This document shows positions 45,199-56,655 of a stretch of DNA of 64,000 bases, in pieces (the stretch's first letter is position 1; each line of letters starts with the position of its first letter). This stretch comes from Cyathus striatus. Lineage: Eukaryota > Basidiomycota > Agaricomycetes > Agaricales > Nidulariaceae. The position numbers and the translations under genes were made by a program. The notes beneath the pieces are model-generated. The model was not told the DNA's origin. It searched no databases and was given only the letters and a program-made list of their open reading frames with translations. The stretch covers positions 4,041,501 to 4,105,500 of the forward strand of contig JAOVFP010000010.1 of assembly GCA_025738555.1 (NCBI GenBank), given 5' to 3'.

Positions 45199-48100
45199 TA
45201 GTGTTGCTGCATGGACTGAGCTGAAGTGATCTGAGTTTGGTCCAGTCCATTTTTGCTTCAGATCGTTTTGAGTCCGCTGTAACGAGCTAGGAGTGAACTG
45301 AGATCGTGGACTCCAGACGGACTCAGCAGAATTTGTTGATATTATGTCATAATAACATGTGATGCACTGATGTAACGTGTTTTTGCAACATGTTCGCCAA
45401 CAGCAACTCACTGCTTGCCTTCTGCTACTCAATCTCAATAGATTACTCCTCTTTGCTTGCTCTCTTTCGTCTTGTGTTCTCTCAAATTACACAATAATGT
45501 GTCATAAATACCCCAAAAATTAACTGTCTGCTCCAGTGGAGTGTTGGAATTCAGGTATTGTATTGAGTTAAATTTCTGAAACAGAAACTACCGAGTGCTA
45601 GCCAAGTATTAGCTCTTCGGATGTCAGGGGAAGTTAGGTATAAAACAGCACACATGAAAGTGGATTGAATTTGAATTTCTCAGGTTTTTTCACTCCATTC
45701 CATCTGACAATGAGTAGTACTCAGCCTGCTCATGTCCAGCCCAGATCAGGCAGTCAGTGTTATATTCCTATTATCAATGCGTCACCTGCTCCTTCATCTC
45801 ACATTAGCTGGGAAGATTACTCAACAATACCTATTTCTTCTCTGGGGTATGCTGGCCCATCTACTGGATTAACTATGCTGCTGCTTCCATCCCACTGGTC
45901 ATCTAATCTGAATCAACAGACTCAGAACTCCGCTTTTTTTGTTCAGAACCCACACTATGCAGGCCTTCCCATCCCACTTAGCCATTTAATCTTGCATATG
46001 GGTTTCAACACTCCGAATTCTACTCCATTAACAGACTCATGCTCTACTCTTCTTAATGCTGCTTCACAAGGTGGACTACAGCAGACTACTCAGTCTTCTT
46101 GAGGTGTAAAAAGAAAAAGAGGATTCCAGCATACCCATAGAACCAAACATGCTCAAGCAGCACCCATTGTTTCAACTCCTTCACATTCCTGCAGGATCGC
46201 CGATTGGCCCCCCAAAAACACCCACGAACATTGCCATGCTGTCCAGGCTATCTGGGCTTTCATCAACAGTGCAGCAACATGCTTGAACTCTAGTCCCAAC
46301 AATGGTTTCTAGGACCTCCCCATTGATCAAGATGCCATCATGCGAGTCTGCTGCAAAGGCAGCCCCAGCTGTTTCACCTCCAACAACTCGTAATGCGGAT
46401 AAGTCCAGTGCAACAGATGTATGGTACTTCCTGCAGCCACTCGATACCAACAAAAAACTGGCTGTGCTTCCAGATGCTGAATCTGAACCATGACTATGGA
46501 GTAAACCGACAAGTGCATTTGTAGGCTGTAAGCTATGCAAGTACCAATTACCATTATTTACGAGTTGCTGAATTACTAATTGCTTTTATAGAGAAAGTTG
46601 GAAAACCTTTAGGTTGGCAGACAGCATGACAAGTTGCATTCAACATCACTTGAAGACTGTTCATGATGTCACTTGGGAGAATGCCATAGCAGAGTTAAGG
46701 TTAAAGGGGGTGAAGGAGAAAGGGAAGGGGAAAGAAATAGTGTCAGGCCGAGTGGGTGGTGTGTTTTTGTATGAGCATTTTTATCATTTGCTCATGCAGT
46801 GGATTGTAGTTGACAATCAGGTACAATACACATCTCAACTACAGCTGATTATTTCCTGATTTGATTGTCATAGTCTATGAATATTCTTGATTGTCAAGAA
46901 TTCTGTGACTTGATTATTTATCTTGCCAGGGATGATATTACTGATGAGCAGTTGCCTCATTGCACAAAATTGACCCAAGATATCCTTCTTGAGCACAAGA
47001 AGATGTTCATGAAGCTTCAAAACAACATGAAGGTGAGTATATTCAACGTTAATAATCGCATAAATATCCTTAGTTTATTTACAGGATGCCCTCGGGTGCA
47101 TATCATTCACCACTAACTTATGGAGTGATCCCATCCTTCACTCTTTTATGGCTATCACAACACATTTTCTCCTTCACAACACAGATGGGAAGCTTGAGTA
47201 TCACAGTGCACTTATTGCATTTACCCATGTGGAAGAGGCTCACACTGGAACAAATCTCAGTAACATTTTCTACAATACATTACAGAAGTACGAAATTATT
47301 TACAAGGTATGTATATTTTATATTATTGCATAGTACTTGAGCTGAGACTTAAACAAGATTGGGATGATTACCATGGACAATGCGTCAAACAACAATACAT
47401 TTATGATACAGGTTGAACAGAAACTCTTAGAGAAAGGTATCACGTTCAACAAGGATGGCAATCATATTTGGTTAGTATTTAAGCAGCTTATCTTTGAGAA
47501 TTGAGAATACTTACTTGTTTTTAATAGATGTTTCCTGCATATCATCAATCTTGCTTGCCAGGCTTTCATAGATGAACTTAAATGCAGTCCGAACACTGTA
47601 TTAAACTATACACCACCATTGCAGTCTGTGAATAATTCCAACAATGATGAGCCACCATTTGTCCCTCCAACTCAGCTTCAGCTTTTTGAGTATTCAACAA
47701 GCTTACGCAAGGACTTAATTGGAAAGTGCCAAAATCTTGTGACTGTATGCCGTGCATCTGGAAAGCACCACAAAGAGCTTCAGGATATTATTATTGAGGG
47801 TAATGAGAAGGGCTATTGGGCAAATAAACTTCCAGTATTGCAGCTACTATGTGACTGTGAAACACACTGGTCTTCAACATACCTCATGATTGACCGTGTT
47901 ATTCACCTCTACCCAGTAAGTATATGTATAACTGCTTTACTTTATCTATGCTGAAATATTTAACAAGGCTATCCGAGTATTTCTCCATAGGAGCAATGGC
48001 GATTTAGCTTGCCATCTATTTACTGATAATGATCTTAGTGTGCTATGTGACATTCGACAAGTTCTGGAGGTGCCACATTTAGTGCAGGAACTCCTATCTG

Positions 48101-49604
48101 GGGAGTGCACACCAACACTGTCACTTTCCTTACCAGCACATGAGACATTGCTCGACAACCAGTGTGTCTACCAAACAAGGACCCTTCCAGAGCTGAGCCA
48201 TTACATCAGTATGGGAATGGCTAAAATAGAAGAATATGTTTCATTAGCTCAAAGCACCCAGATGTATGCACATGCAATGGGTGTGTTATATCTTGTATTT
48301 TAAACTCATACTACATTGATCTCATTGTGCTTCTAGTGTTAAATCCTACCATGAAATTTACTTGGATAAAAAAAAACTGGCCCTCAGAGCACATTCAGGA
48401 TGCACACAACTGGATTCTTGAATCAGTAAGTCTTTCAAATAACTTTTATGTGTTTCATGCTCACTGTATTCTTTTGATGATACTTCAAAGATGACATCCT
48501 ATCAAACAAAGCTTCATGAAGAACATGAGAAGCATTCTGTAATGCAACTCAGTGTTATCAGCAGCAGGAACCCTGGAACATGGCATTTGGTAGCACATCA
48601 GATTGAACCTGTATCAACCATGGAAAAAGTGTTGCAAGCACAAGCGCATGCTTACAGTCACTTCTGTAGTCTCAATGTATTTCAACGACATTCTTCCATG
48701 TCAAAAACCCCTGCAGCAAACAATCCCCCAATGACATCTGCCAATATATCAACATTATCACACACACCATCAGCCCAAGAAATTGAAGACAAGAAGAATC
48801 GAAAACTTGCAGAAGACAGACAGGCAGCAGAATGGGAACTCGATGCATATGAAGCAGCTGGTGTCTTTTGTCTTCAAGAATCGACTGACAATCTTGTAAA
48901 TTTCTGGGAAGTAAGTAACATAACTACTTCATTCCTTATAGTTTGGCATGTTAACTCTTATCTAGCTCAATTCTTCGACATTCCCTCTGCTATTTCATGT
49001 AACGATGGATGTTTTACCTGTGCAAGCCTCGGCTGTGTCATGTGAGCACGCATTCTCTTCAAGTAAAGAAACAGCAACTCTTCGATGCAGCAGAATATCG
49101 CCAGTAATCTTTGAAGCACTGCAGATACTGAAATATTCATACAGGCAAGACTGTTTAGTATTTACTGGGGATATTCAGCTTGCAAAAGTGGAAGATTATA
49201 GTATTTCTGGGCCTGTTACGCTGTATGCAGCAACAGAATTGCAAGAGCAACAATGGTTTGAGGAACTTGAAGAGCTTATTAGTAATGCCGAGGCAGAAGG
49301 GTATCCATCCCCAATACTAGAGGAAGATAAATTGTAACTGTGATAATATATAGAATTACTTTTATTTATCCTCTTCCTGCCATCGCTAATTGGTTGCTAA
49401 GCCCTTGTTCAAGATCTCAGCTTCTCATTGGCTACAGCTACATATCACTGTTAAGGCCGACATCAATGCAGTCTGCTCATGTCCAGTCCGCACTCATGAT
49501 CTTAACCGGACTTATTCCCACATTTGAGTTCGTCCAGTCCGCTCCAACAAACTCAACATAATAATGTAGTTTGGTCCAGTCCAGCTCAGTCCACGGCAAC
49601 ACTA
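45199..49604 (+). mobile_element. hAT DNA transposon
   Basis: Left end TAGTGTTGC at 45199-45207 and right end GCAACACTA at 49596-49604 are perfect 9-bp inverted repeats of the hAT type, followed inward by GGACTGAGCTG. GGTCCAGTCCA-type subterminal repeats lie at 45238-45260 and 49570-49590, and again near 49490. No clean 8-bp target duplication is visible (GTTACCCA against CAGTTCCC). The interior is a single multi-exon hAT transposase gene. Confidence 0.8.
45710..49337 (+). pseudogene. hAT transposase with BED zinc finger
   Basis: About ten exons with short introns. The N-terminal region is Ser/Pro/Gln-rich. A BED-type finger (VGCKLC ... SCIQHHLKTVH) spans an intron near 46544-46590. Then come the RNase H-fold blocks FTTNLWSDPILHSFMAITTHF, ITMDNASNNNTFM, CFLHIINLACQAF and LLCDCETHWSSTYLMIDR. 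The C-terminal hAT dimerisation block is ASAVSCEHAFSSSKETATLRCSRISP. TGA codons in the N-terminal part (46100 and 46490) and a frame change near 46190 interrupt it. Catalytic Asp candidates in LWSDP and TMDNAS and the C-terminal Glu in SCEHAFS are present. Single gene in the element; largely intact downstream of the finger. Confidence 0.8.
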
Positions 49605-50078
49605 CAGTTCCCTACCTGAGTTCAGTGAAGAGAACTTTGTTTAATGGAAACCAAACTGTGCTAAAGACTACTTATGTCAGTTTCAATAGTCATTTTTTAA
49701 AAACACCTTGTTCCTGTAATCTGTATATAGAACACTACACATATTAGGGGGTCACGGTAGGCTGGTTCTGGTTTTGGTTCGGACTTTGGTTCTGAACACC
49801 AAAACCGTGGGAGAACCAAAAAAAACCGTGAACCAGAATCCACCTGTGGACCAGCTTTTTAGTTGGTCCGCAGGCAGTTCTGGTTCTGGTTCTGGTGCCC
49901 TTTGCTTGTATTTAGTTAACTTTTGTAATTATTATATTTTATGTTTAAATTATAAATACTTATGATTTAGTAAGTGTATTACCTAAGGAAAAATTGAGCC
50001 CCATGCAACAAAAATTTCTACCTGCTTCCTTGAACCTCCTCCTTCCTCGTAATCCTACTGGGCTTTATTATTATTACT

Positions 50079-51683
50079 ATGGCCAGAAAGAAGCCGTCTA
50101 CTAATAAAGCTGCATCTAACTCCGAAGCATCCACTCCGAAACCACGAGGGCAAAAGGCAAAGAAGGATCCTGACTCAGAGACTGATGATGTCGCTAAGGA
50201 TGATAAAATCGAGTATGTTATCTAAATCAGTTCACAGTGTCATGATTATGCTAACCTGTTATATCCCCAGTTGGAATGCCAATGACTACCATGAGACATG
50301 GCTCCTTATCTCCAAAATGACAACCAATATGAAGATCAAGAACGGTCTCTTCCCACCTCCTGGAGGGCATCTGTCAATGACCAAAGGTGGTGGCAAAAAG
50401 AAGACCGATTGGCACTGGAAGCTAGCTATTGCTATGTTTGAGAAGCATGATGTTTTTGGCGAAAGCTTTCAGCTTGTCCTTGATGCGCAACAGCAAGAGA
50501 GGATTATGGCTAAGGGTGGAATACCAGCAGCTAGTAAGGCTCGCAAGCCATGGGTGGATAAAATCAAAAATCGCCTTCGAGTGTAAGTGCTTCATCTAAT
50601 ATATACATTCTAATACTAATTCATGTATGTTGATCACTTAGTATGCGCAGCATTACGGCCAAACACATTGCAGACATGGGCCAGACTGGTGCAGGCCTAA
50701 CTTCTGCAGATGAAATTGCAGAAGGAACTCCATTGCATACGAAGTGGGGTAAGCTTTACAATTTTGATGTTTTTTCATATTCTGGAACCGACATATTTGT
50801 ATTATCAGATCAAATTAAGCAGATGACACCCTGGTTCTATGAGATGAAAAACTTGATATCAGAGCATCCGAACTGTACACCGATTGGTCTCGGTCACAGT
50901 GGTACTCAGCTTGACTTGAGCCTTCTAGCTGAAGGTGCTAGTAGCGAGGCTGAGGGTGTTGATGGGTGGCAGAATTCAGACATCGATCACGATGAGGAGC
51001 CAGCTACTGTACCTACTCCCAGCTCTGAATTTGGTACAGGTATGTCTGACTCCAAAGAAGACCTACCAGTGGAGCTCTTTGCCGAAGTTGACAGAGAGGA
51101 TTCATACCCAGCAAAACGAAAGCTTGAACTTGACAGCAAGGAAGATCTATCCAGCCCACTTCCTCGGCCAAGAACAACTGCTCGTCCCAATTCTTCCAAG
51201 CCTGCTGCAGCTACACCAGCGAGAAATACCAAGAGATCCAAGATTGGAGGTGACATCTTTGCAGTTGCTGAGCTCAAGGTGTCCACTCATGAAAAGGAAT
51301 TGACTACGAAGTTAGAGTTGGAGAAGGCGAGGATAGTGGCTGAGGCGAGGGAAAGAGTTGAGCTGGCAAAGGTGAATCAGGAGGTTGTCCTTGAGCGGGA
51401 GAAGAGGAAGACTGAGAGGAACCGCCAATGCCATGAATGGTTCATGATGAAGTTTCAGAGTCGAGCTAACCCTTCCAGTCCTACTCATGCAGCTCCTGCC
51501 TCAAGTGCTACATATACTGCTGCAGTTCCTTGCACGTCAGCACAATCTTCAAGTGTTTTTGGGGGCTTTGGTGACTCTCACTCCGTGTTTGGTGGTTCAT
51601 GTGATATACCACAGGATACTCAGTACGAAGCACAGCATTTTCTCCCTCCAGTTTCCTTTGAAGACACCATTGCCAATAACTAA
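50079..51683 (+). CDS. Myb/SANT-like protein of Harbinger element 2
   Basis: Exons 50079-50212, 50271-50582 (approximate), about 50641-50744 and 50811-51683 give MARKKPSTNKAA, then WNANDYHETWLLISKMTTNM, KKKTDWHWKLAIAMFEKHDVF, WVDKIKNRLRVMRSITAKHI and TKWDQIKQMTPWFYEMKNLI. An acidic Ser/Pro region follows, then a Glu/Lys/Arg-rich predicted coiled coil (ELTTKLELEKARIVAEARER), and a Ser/Gly/Phe-rich tail. The N-terminal part is the SANT-type fold of Harbinger accessory proteins. The tail with repeated VFGG(F/S) is unusual. No stop codon is seen once the introns are removed. Probably binds the element ends. Confidence 0.75.
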
Positions 51684-52019
51684 TGTCAAAAGTACTATAT
51701 GTTTTATGTAGTACTTGTGCCAATTCATTCTGTGTTATCGACGACGCATGGGACACACAGACCCGCTATTTGTAAGCTATGCATGGACCTCTCTTCTCGT
51801 TCTGACATCGGACTTGTGTGTGTCCATTCCCTGTTCTCACCCTTCACCCTCAATAGTATAGTGCTACTAGGTAGCGCCATCTTCCCCTCTATCCCCTCGC
51901 GATAGCACCATAACACCTCCCTTGGATGGCAACATTGAGTTCCAGCAGCAAAAGTCGTTTGTCGTGTCATATACCCTCGGTGAGCACATTCTCCTTCTTC
52001 ACCCTCCCCACACCGCGTT

Positions 52020-52725
52020 ACCAAACAAAGCTTCCATGTGGAAATCAAAGAGTCCCTCGAACGACAGCGCACGGATTTAATAGAGATAATGCAGGATCCA
52101 CTGCCATCATTCAGTGTATGAGTAGTACACTTGCGGAACTGAGGAGGTCGAATACTAAAGTACGTTTCCTTCATTCCTTCCCCTTATACTCCTTACCTTT
52201 CTACAGCTCGACCTGGACGACATATCCCTCCAAAACACATACTTCCACTCCTTCGACATGGTCGTGTGGAGGCAGCTAGATCCAATCTGGCACAAAGTGG
52301 GCCCTAAAACGAAACAGCTTGTTTCAGATCTTGGTGTTCTACAAAGACTCCTAGGTACCTTCTCCTCTCTCTCACCTCCCCCTCCTCAAACTGGCTAACA
52401 TCAATCTACAGATACCTACTATCCTATGACACACTCCTTCCACGCATACCTTGTAACCCAGGGTACCTTCTCTCTCACCTCCCCCTCCTCAAACTGGCTA
52501 ACATCAATTTACAGATACCTACTATCCTACGATGCACTCTCCTTCCACACATACCTCGAAACCCTCATCGCAGCCAACTCCACTTCCACCACAGGAGGAC
52601 CAAAAGTGAATCAATCCCCATGGCTACTCACTGACTCAGCAAACATCATATTCAGCATTGCGAAGCGGATGTGTTATCTCACCACCACACCAAATGGCAC
52701 GAATTTTACAGTTCAATGACTTTTA
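52020..52725 (+). pseudogene. Captured fragment of XPF/RAD1 DNA-repair endonuclease
   Basis: Consecutive pieces match the N-terminal helicase-like part of fungal XPF (RAD1): SFHVEIKESLERQRTDLIEI, AIIQCMSSTLAELRRSNTK, then LDLDDISLQNTYFHSFDMVV, RQLDPIWHKVGPKTKQLVSD, LGVLQRLL, and YLLSYDALSFHTYLETLIAA ending PWLLTDSANIIFSIAKR. Two host introns are kept (about 52159-52206 and 52355-52411), so the capture was from DNA. The reading frame changes near 52095. A 108-bp tandem duplication includes the second intron. XPF cuts DNA at repair junctions with ERCC1/RAD10. This fragment lacks the nuclease domain and sits inside a transposon, so it cannot replace the gene. Confidence 0.8.
52355..52560. repeat. 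108-bp tandem duplication in the XPF fragment
   Basis: Two copies starting GTACCTTCTC (52355) and GTACCTTCTC (52463) cover the whole intron and the next exon's beginning (YLLSYD). They duplicate donor, branch region and acceptor. The first exon copy has drifted (SYDTLLPRIP against SYDALSFHTY). Confidence 0.8.
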
Positions 52726-52819
52726 TACCACCACTCACTGCTCTCCATCCCACCTTGTCCTCCAACGAGACTCCATCCACAACCCAGCTGGGCTCGAACA
52801 GCCCCTTCCGTACCGGCTC

Positions 52820-53510
52820 TTCTACCATGTCAAGCTCAGTCCCTCGTGAAGATACATCCATCGTCGATGGCACTGAGGAGTGCCATGAAGTGACAACGCC
52901 AGGCCTTTCTATCCCTGGCTCGTACCCTGGGACTCATGTTCCCCTGCTGGCATTGTAGCTGCCAATTTGGAGAAGGTCAAGGAGAGTGCGCACAGGGCTT
53001 TTGGCTAGTGCTGGGGAGACTGTGAAGTCATATTTGCCTGAGAGTGTTCAGAGCTATTTGCGTGAGTGTTTTCTCTCTCTTTTCGTGTTCGTTTTCTCTT
53101 CATTTCCCCCCTTCTTCCTTTGTTCATGCCTCATCTTTCCCATTCCCTTTCTTCTTTGTTGTACCTTCTGATGTCCTGATCCCTCCATTGAATTATATAC
53201 TGACGTTCTTCCTTCTCAGCTGGCTCACCAACAACATCCACCACCCTCTCCACAACCAAACACACCAACCCCAGCACACACACTGCCACTGGCCCTCTTC
53301 CCAATGAAAAACTCCAGTCTTCCCTAGGTTGGCAGCTGCCACTGCTGGATCTACTGTTGCAGGTGCTCCGTACCCTGCAAAGACTACTGGACCTTCAGGT
53401 GTAACGACTGCTTCTCGTGGACCTTGTGGTGGTGCAGGTGCAGGTGGAGTTCGATGTGCAGGTGTGGGGGGAACAGGAATGAGGGGACAAGTGTACGAAA
53501 CTCATAGCTC
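52820..53510 (+). pseudogene. Second captured host-like fragment (unidentified)
   Basis: GC-rich coding-like pieces follow the XPF fragment: a Ser/Thr/Pro-rich stretch (REDTSIVDGTEECHE), then NLEKVKESAHRAFG with ETVKSYLPESVQSYL in the adjacent frame. An intron-like interval ends near 53218, followed by a Thr/Pro-rich segment and an Ala/Gly-rich one (AAATAGSTVAGAPYPAKT). Codon use and GC content are host-like, unlike the surrounding transposon. I do not recognise the protein. Confidence 0.4.
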
Positions 53511-53578
53511 ATGTACTTCCTCATCTATTAGTTGTTATGTCTATTGCTATGTTCTGTAGACACCATCATGTATTATAT

Positions 53579-55430
53579 CTACTCACTATCCATCTCATCA
53601 CTGTCACTTTGATATTCCATAAGTTCATTTAAAGCTTCAAACAATGATTTTTTTAAGTTCTCCCTTCTTTCCCTTGCTGCTGCGAGTGCTCTAGCTCGAT
53701 TGCCATACCTTGGAGCTTGCTCATCCACATGTTCCAAGTGTTCTTGTCCATTATTGAATGGCTCTGGTGACCTGCCATCCTGAATGAATGGTTCTTCTTC
53801 AGACTCCATGCTTGAGTGCCCTCGCTCCTCAGCTTCAACCTCTAAAGCAAAGTTATGGACTACAACACAGGCTACTAGCCAGAAAGTTGCTATTGCATGG
53901 GTTTTCCCATCATGTATGACAACTCTAAGATCTTTGAGACATTGGAATCGACCTTTCAGAAACCCAATGGCATGCTCAGATCTAATCCGAATTTGAGACA
54001 ACTTCTCATTGAACCTCCGGTTATCTGACAGATCAGCCTCGGGCTTTTTGTAAGGGGCCGTTAGCCATACCTCAATCTATGAATGAATGAATTAAACAAG
54101 CACTTCTACATGTGTGTCAGTATGAAAAACATGTACTGGGTAAGCAGAATCAGCCCATATGAATTCATCCTCTTCCAGATACAAGTCACGCTCATTGTAT
54201 ATTCGAGTTTTCTGCCATGCGCTGGCATCATGAGTGCTTCCAGTGTAGCCAAATCCAATATCGACAATGCGTAGATTGGGAGTTGATACTACCTGTGTTG
54301 ATATTCATCAGTGAGATATAAGTTAGACAGTGCAACATTCAACATACTTGAAGATTTAATGAGTAGTTACACTTCCTATCAAAATAATCTTCTCCATACA
54401 AGTATGGGCGATGAAAAAGTGGAATCAGTGTGCCATCCACCATGCACCACCCATCTCTCCATGCAGGGCATGAGTGTTCCTCAACCCATTTCTTGGCTTG
54501 ATGCTTTTCCTCAGCAGTGGGGGGGCGTAAATGCTGGTCACGAAAAGAAGGGCATAGTAAAGCGGTCATAACACGCCGGGTGATTTTTACAATGGTTCCT
54601 TTCGCATACCCAGCCCACTTTGCAATCTTGTCTAGTCCTGCTGCATTGCCATAATGCCCAAACCGGTAAAGGGTGATCGCAACTTGATCTTCTACAGGGA
54701 CTTGAGCAATATTTGAAGAACTGCAGAAGACTGGATCATCAACAATAGATTGAACAAGACAGTCAAATGTAAATGGCGATATACGTAGTTCCTGACGAAA
54801 ATGATCAGGTCTCTCGTGCTTGAGAATGTGGAGAAGATGAGGAAGTGCAGGTGGACCTCGCAGAAAGGGATTACGTGGTGCAAGATATCAATGAGCATAG
54901 AGCTGCTCTAATTCTTTGCAGACATGTCGAAGGTAAGGCCATGTCTTCAGGAATGCTGGTAAAGATAACTCATCACCACTATCAGAGTCATAATTTCTCT
55001 GGTGTTGCTTCTGCCTAGTAGGCTGTTCATCGATGTCCATCTCATCATCAGTCTCATTCCCTGAATCTCCCCCACTACTATCCATCTCGAAGTTTGAGCC
55101 TGGGCTTTCAGTGGAAGTAACCGTGTCTGTGGAACATAGCTCTGAGTCTGTTGAGTCCACCTCAGATACGTCAGATTCCGAATTTGTTCCAGACAAATTA
55201 CTTGTAGTAGATGTTGATGTTGATGATGTCGAGGAAGATGATGAGTATGCTCTGACAGGTTCCATGGCTGCTGAATTTGCTGGAAGTGCCAGAGTGCACT
55301 GTGGCTTAGGTACTTTCAGCCTCATTAAACGACGTTGAGCTTGATTCTTCTTCAGCTGTGCTTTGTAGAGTTGAACATAAGAGTAGCTGAGCTCTCTTGC
55401 TTGCTGTTGACGGAGTGTGGAACGTGGCAT
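53579..55430 (-). pseudogene. PIF/Harbinger transposase of element 2 (one nonsense codon)
   Basis: The N-terminus MPRSTLRQQQARELSYSYVQ is followed by a Ser/Asp-rich acidic region and TWPYLRHVCKELEQLYAH. A TGA at 54886 replaces one codon, then the frame continues YLAPRNPFLRGPPALPHLLH and VEDQVAITLYRFGHYGNAAG. Catalytic residues are WCMVDGTLIPL (Asp), then after an intron FIWADSAYP (Asp), and after a second intron RSEHAIGFLKGRF (Glu). The C-terminus is acidic. This is the DDE_Tnp_4 layout, diverged from element 1. The single TGA could be a recent CGA-to-TGA change; otherwise the gene is open. Confidence 0.8.
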
Positions 55431-55751
55431 AACATGGAATAGAAATAAAGTGTATGTTGTGTATTCAAGTGGGACTTGGGACCCAATTGAAATGTCAATT
55501 TTATTATTATGTCATGCGGATAAAAACACATTAAATATTCGATTATGTAAGCTACCAACATATAGTGAGATGTTCAGACCGAGGTATGAACCCAGGTGGG
55601 AACCAAGTGTGAACCAGAAACTTAAATGGGGGGGTCACGATCAAACTTGGTTCTGGGCTGGTTCTGGGACTTTTTATATCCCAGAACCAAAGTCAAAACC
55701 AAGGTCAGAACCAGCTGAAAACCAGGTGAACCAAGCTACCATGACCCCCCC

Positions 55752-56655
55752 TATTATAAAATACTTGCAAGTTGCTGCTTTCTTTAACAGATACTTCAGT
55801 ATATACCACTACATCTACCTGTCTAAACATCTACTTCCCAGCATGCGTGCCGCCAAATATCAAAAATTGATCTAGCCATTGACTGCCGAAGGACTGCCAT
55901 GGTCCTGAGAAACGTCTCGCATGGCATGACAGCTAAAGCAGATTGGTGGATCTGACACCCCTTGACTACGGACTCTGATTGGAATCAGAACATGCAACAG
56001 TTGGATAAAAATGTTACCCTGAGCTTATTTGCACAAAACTTTGTTGACACTGTACTTGACTGTACCATTTCAAACAAAAAACAGGGCTGTTGTACTTATA
56101 TTTGATGATATCTATGGGAGCTCATGTACATGATGCGCTCTTTTGACAATGAGCAGGCAGGGTCATCTTGTAGTTTGTAAGCAACAAGGGGTGCTCTGCG
56201 CGGCGGCGCCGGACTACTCAACTGTACGCGGACAGTGAATGGTACCTCCTTCTGAGTGCCATAATGCCATTCCATACGTGGATTTTCCACCCTACCTATT
56301 GGCCGAAAATCGATCAAATATACGCGGACTGTTCTCCGACATAGGTCCAAAAGTCCCAAAATTTAAGTGGATAGGTATCATACCTCTATGGGCGCTTTCG
56401 GGGGTCCTACTGGGTGCTATCTGTACTCCGGTGGGGAACAGTTGCCAGAATGGGTAAATCTATACATTTCCACTTGTCCTACTAAACACATTATTTACAT
56501 ATTGCCATTTGCAATCCTCCATCTCGCCCTTAGTGGCGTTATCATCATGTATTGCATACCCGCATGGGGTACTTAATCTCGCTCCTCGAGACATGAACGT
56601 AAGGAGGACAGAGGATTAAGTCAGAGCTGTCAAATCATCAGTGTCGGTATAACCA
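55752..56655. other. Interval between transposon block and host genes
   Basis: No gene or repeat recognised. GC content rises from about 56150. Short open frames (87, 72 and 69 codons) have no recognisable motif. The 3' flank of the ETF-QO gene lies here. Confidence 0.4.

Larger units (their letters stand above)
49747..55751. mobile_element. PIF/Harbinger DNA transposon 2, carrying host gene fragments
   Basis: Inverted termini: GGGGGTCACGGTAGGCTGGT at the left (49747), and at the right the complement of GGGGGGTCATGGTAGCTTGG ending near 55751. TGGTTCTGG-type repeats lie inside both ends. TA is next to each end (TTA left, TAT right). Genes converge as in element 1 but in mirrored order: Myb-like (50079-51683, plus) and DDE nuclease (53579-55430, minus). 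Between their 3' ends lies a 1.9-kb segment with XPF and other gene fragments. Termini are diverged, so this copy is older than element 1. Confidence 0.8.
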
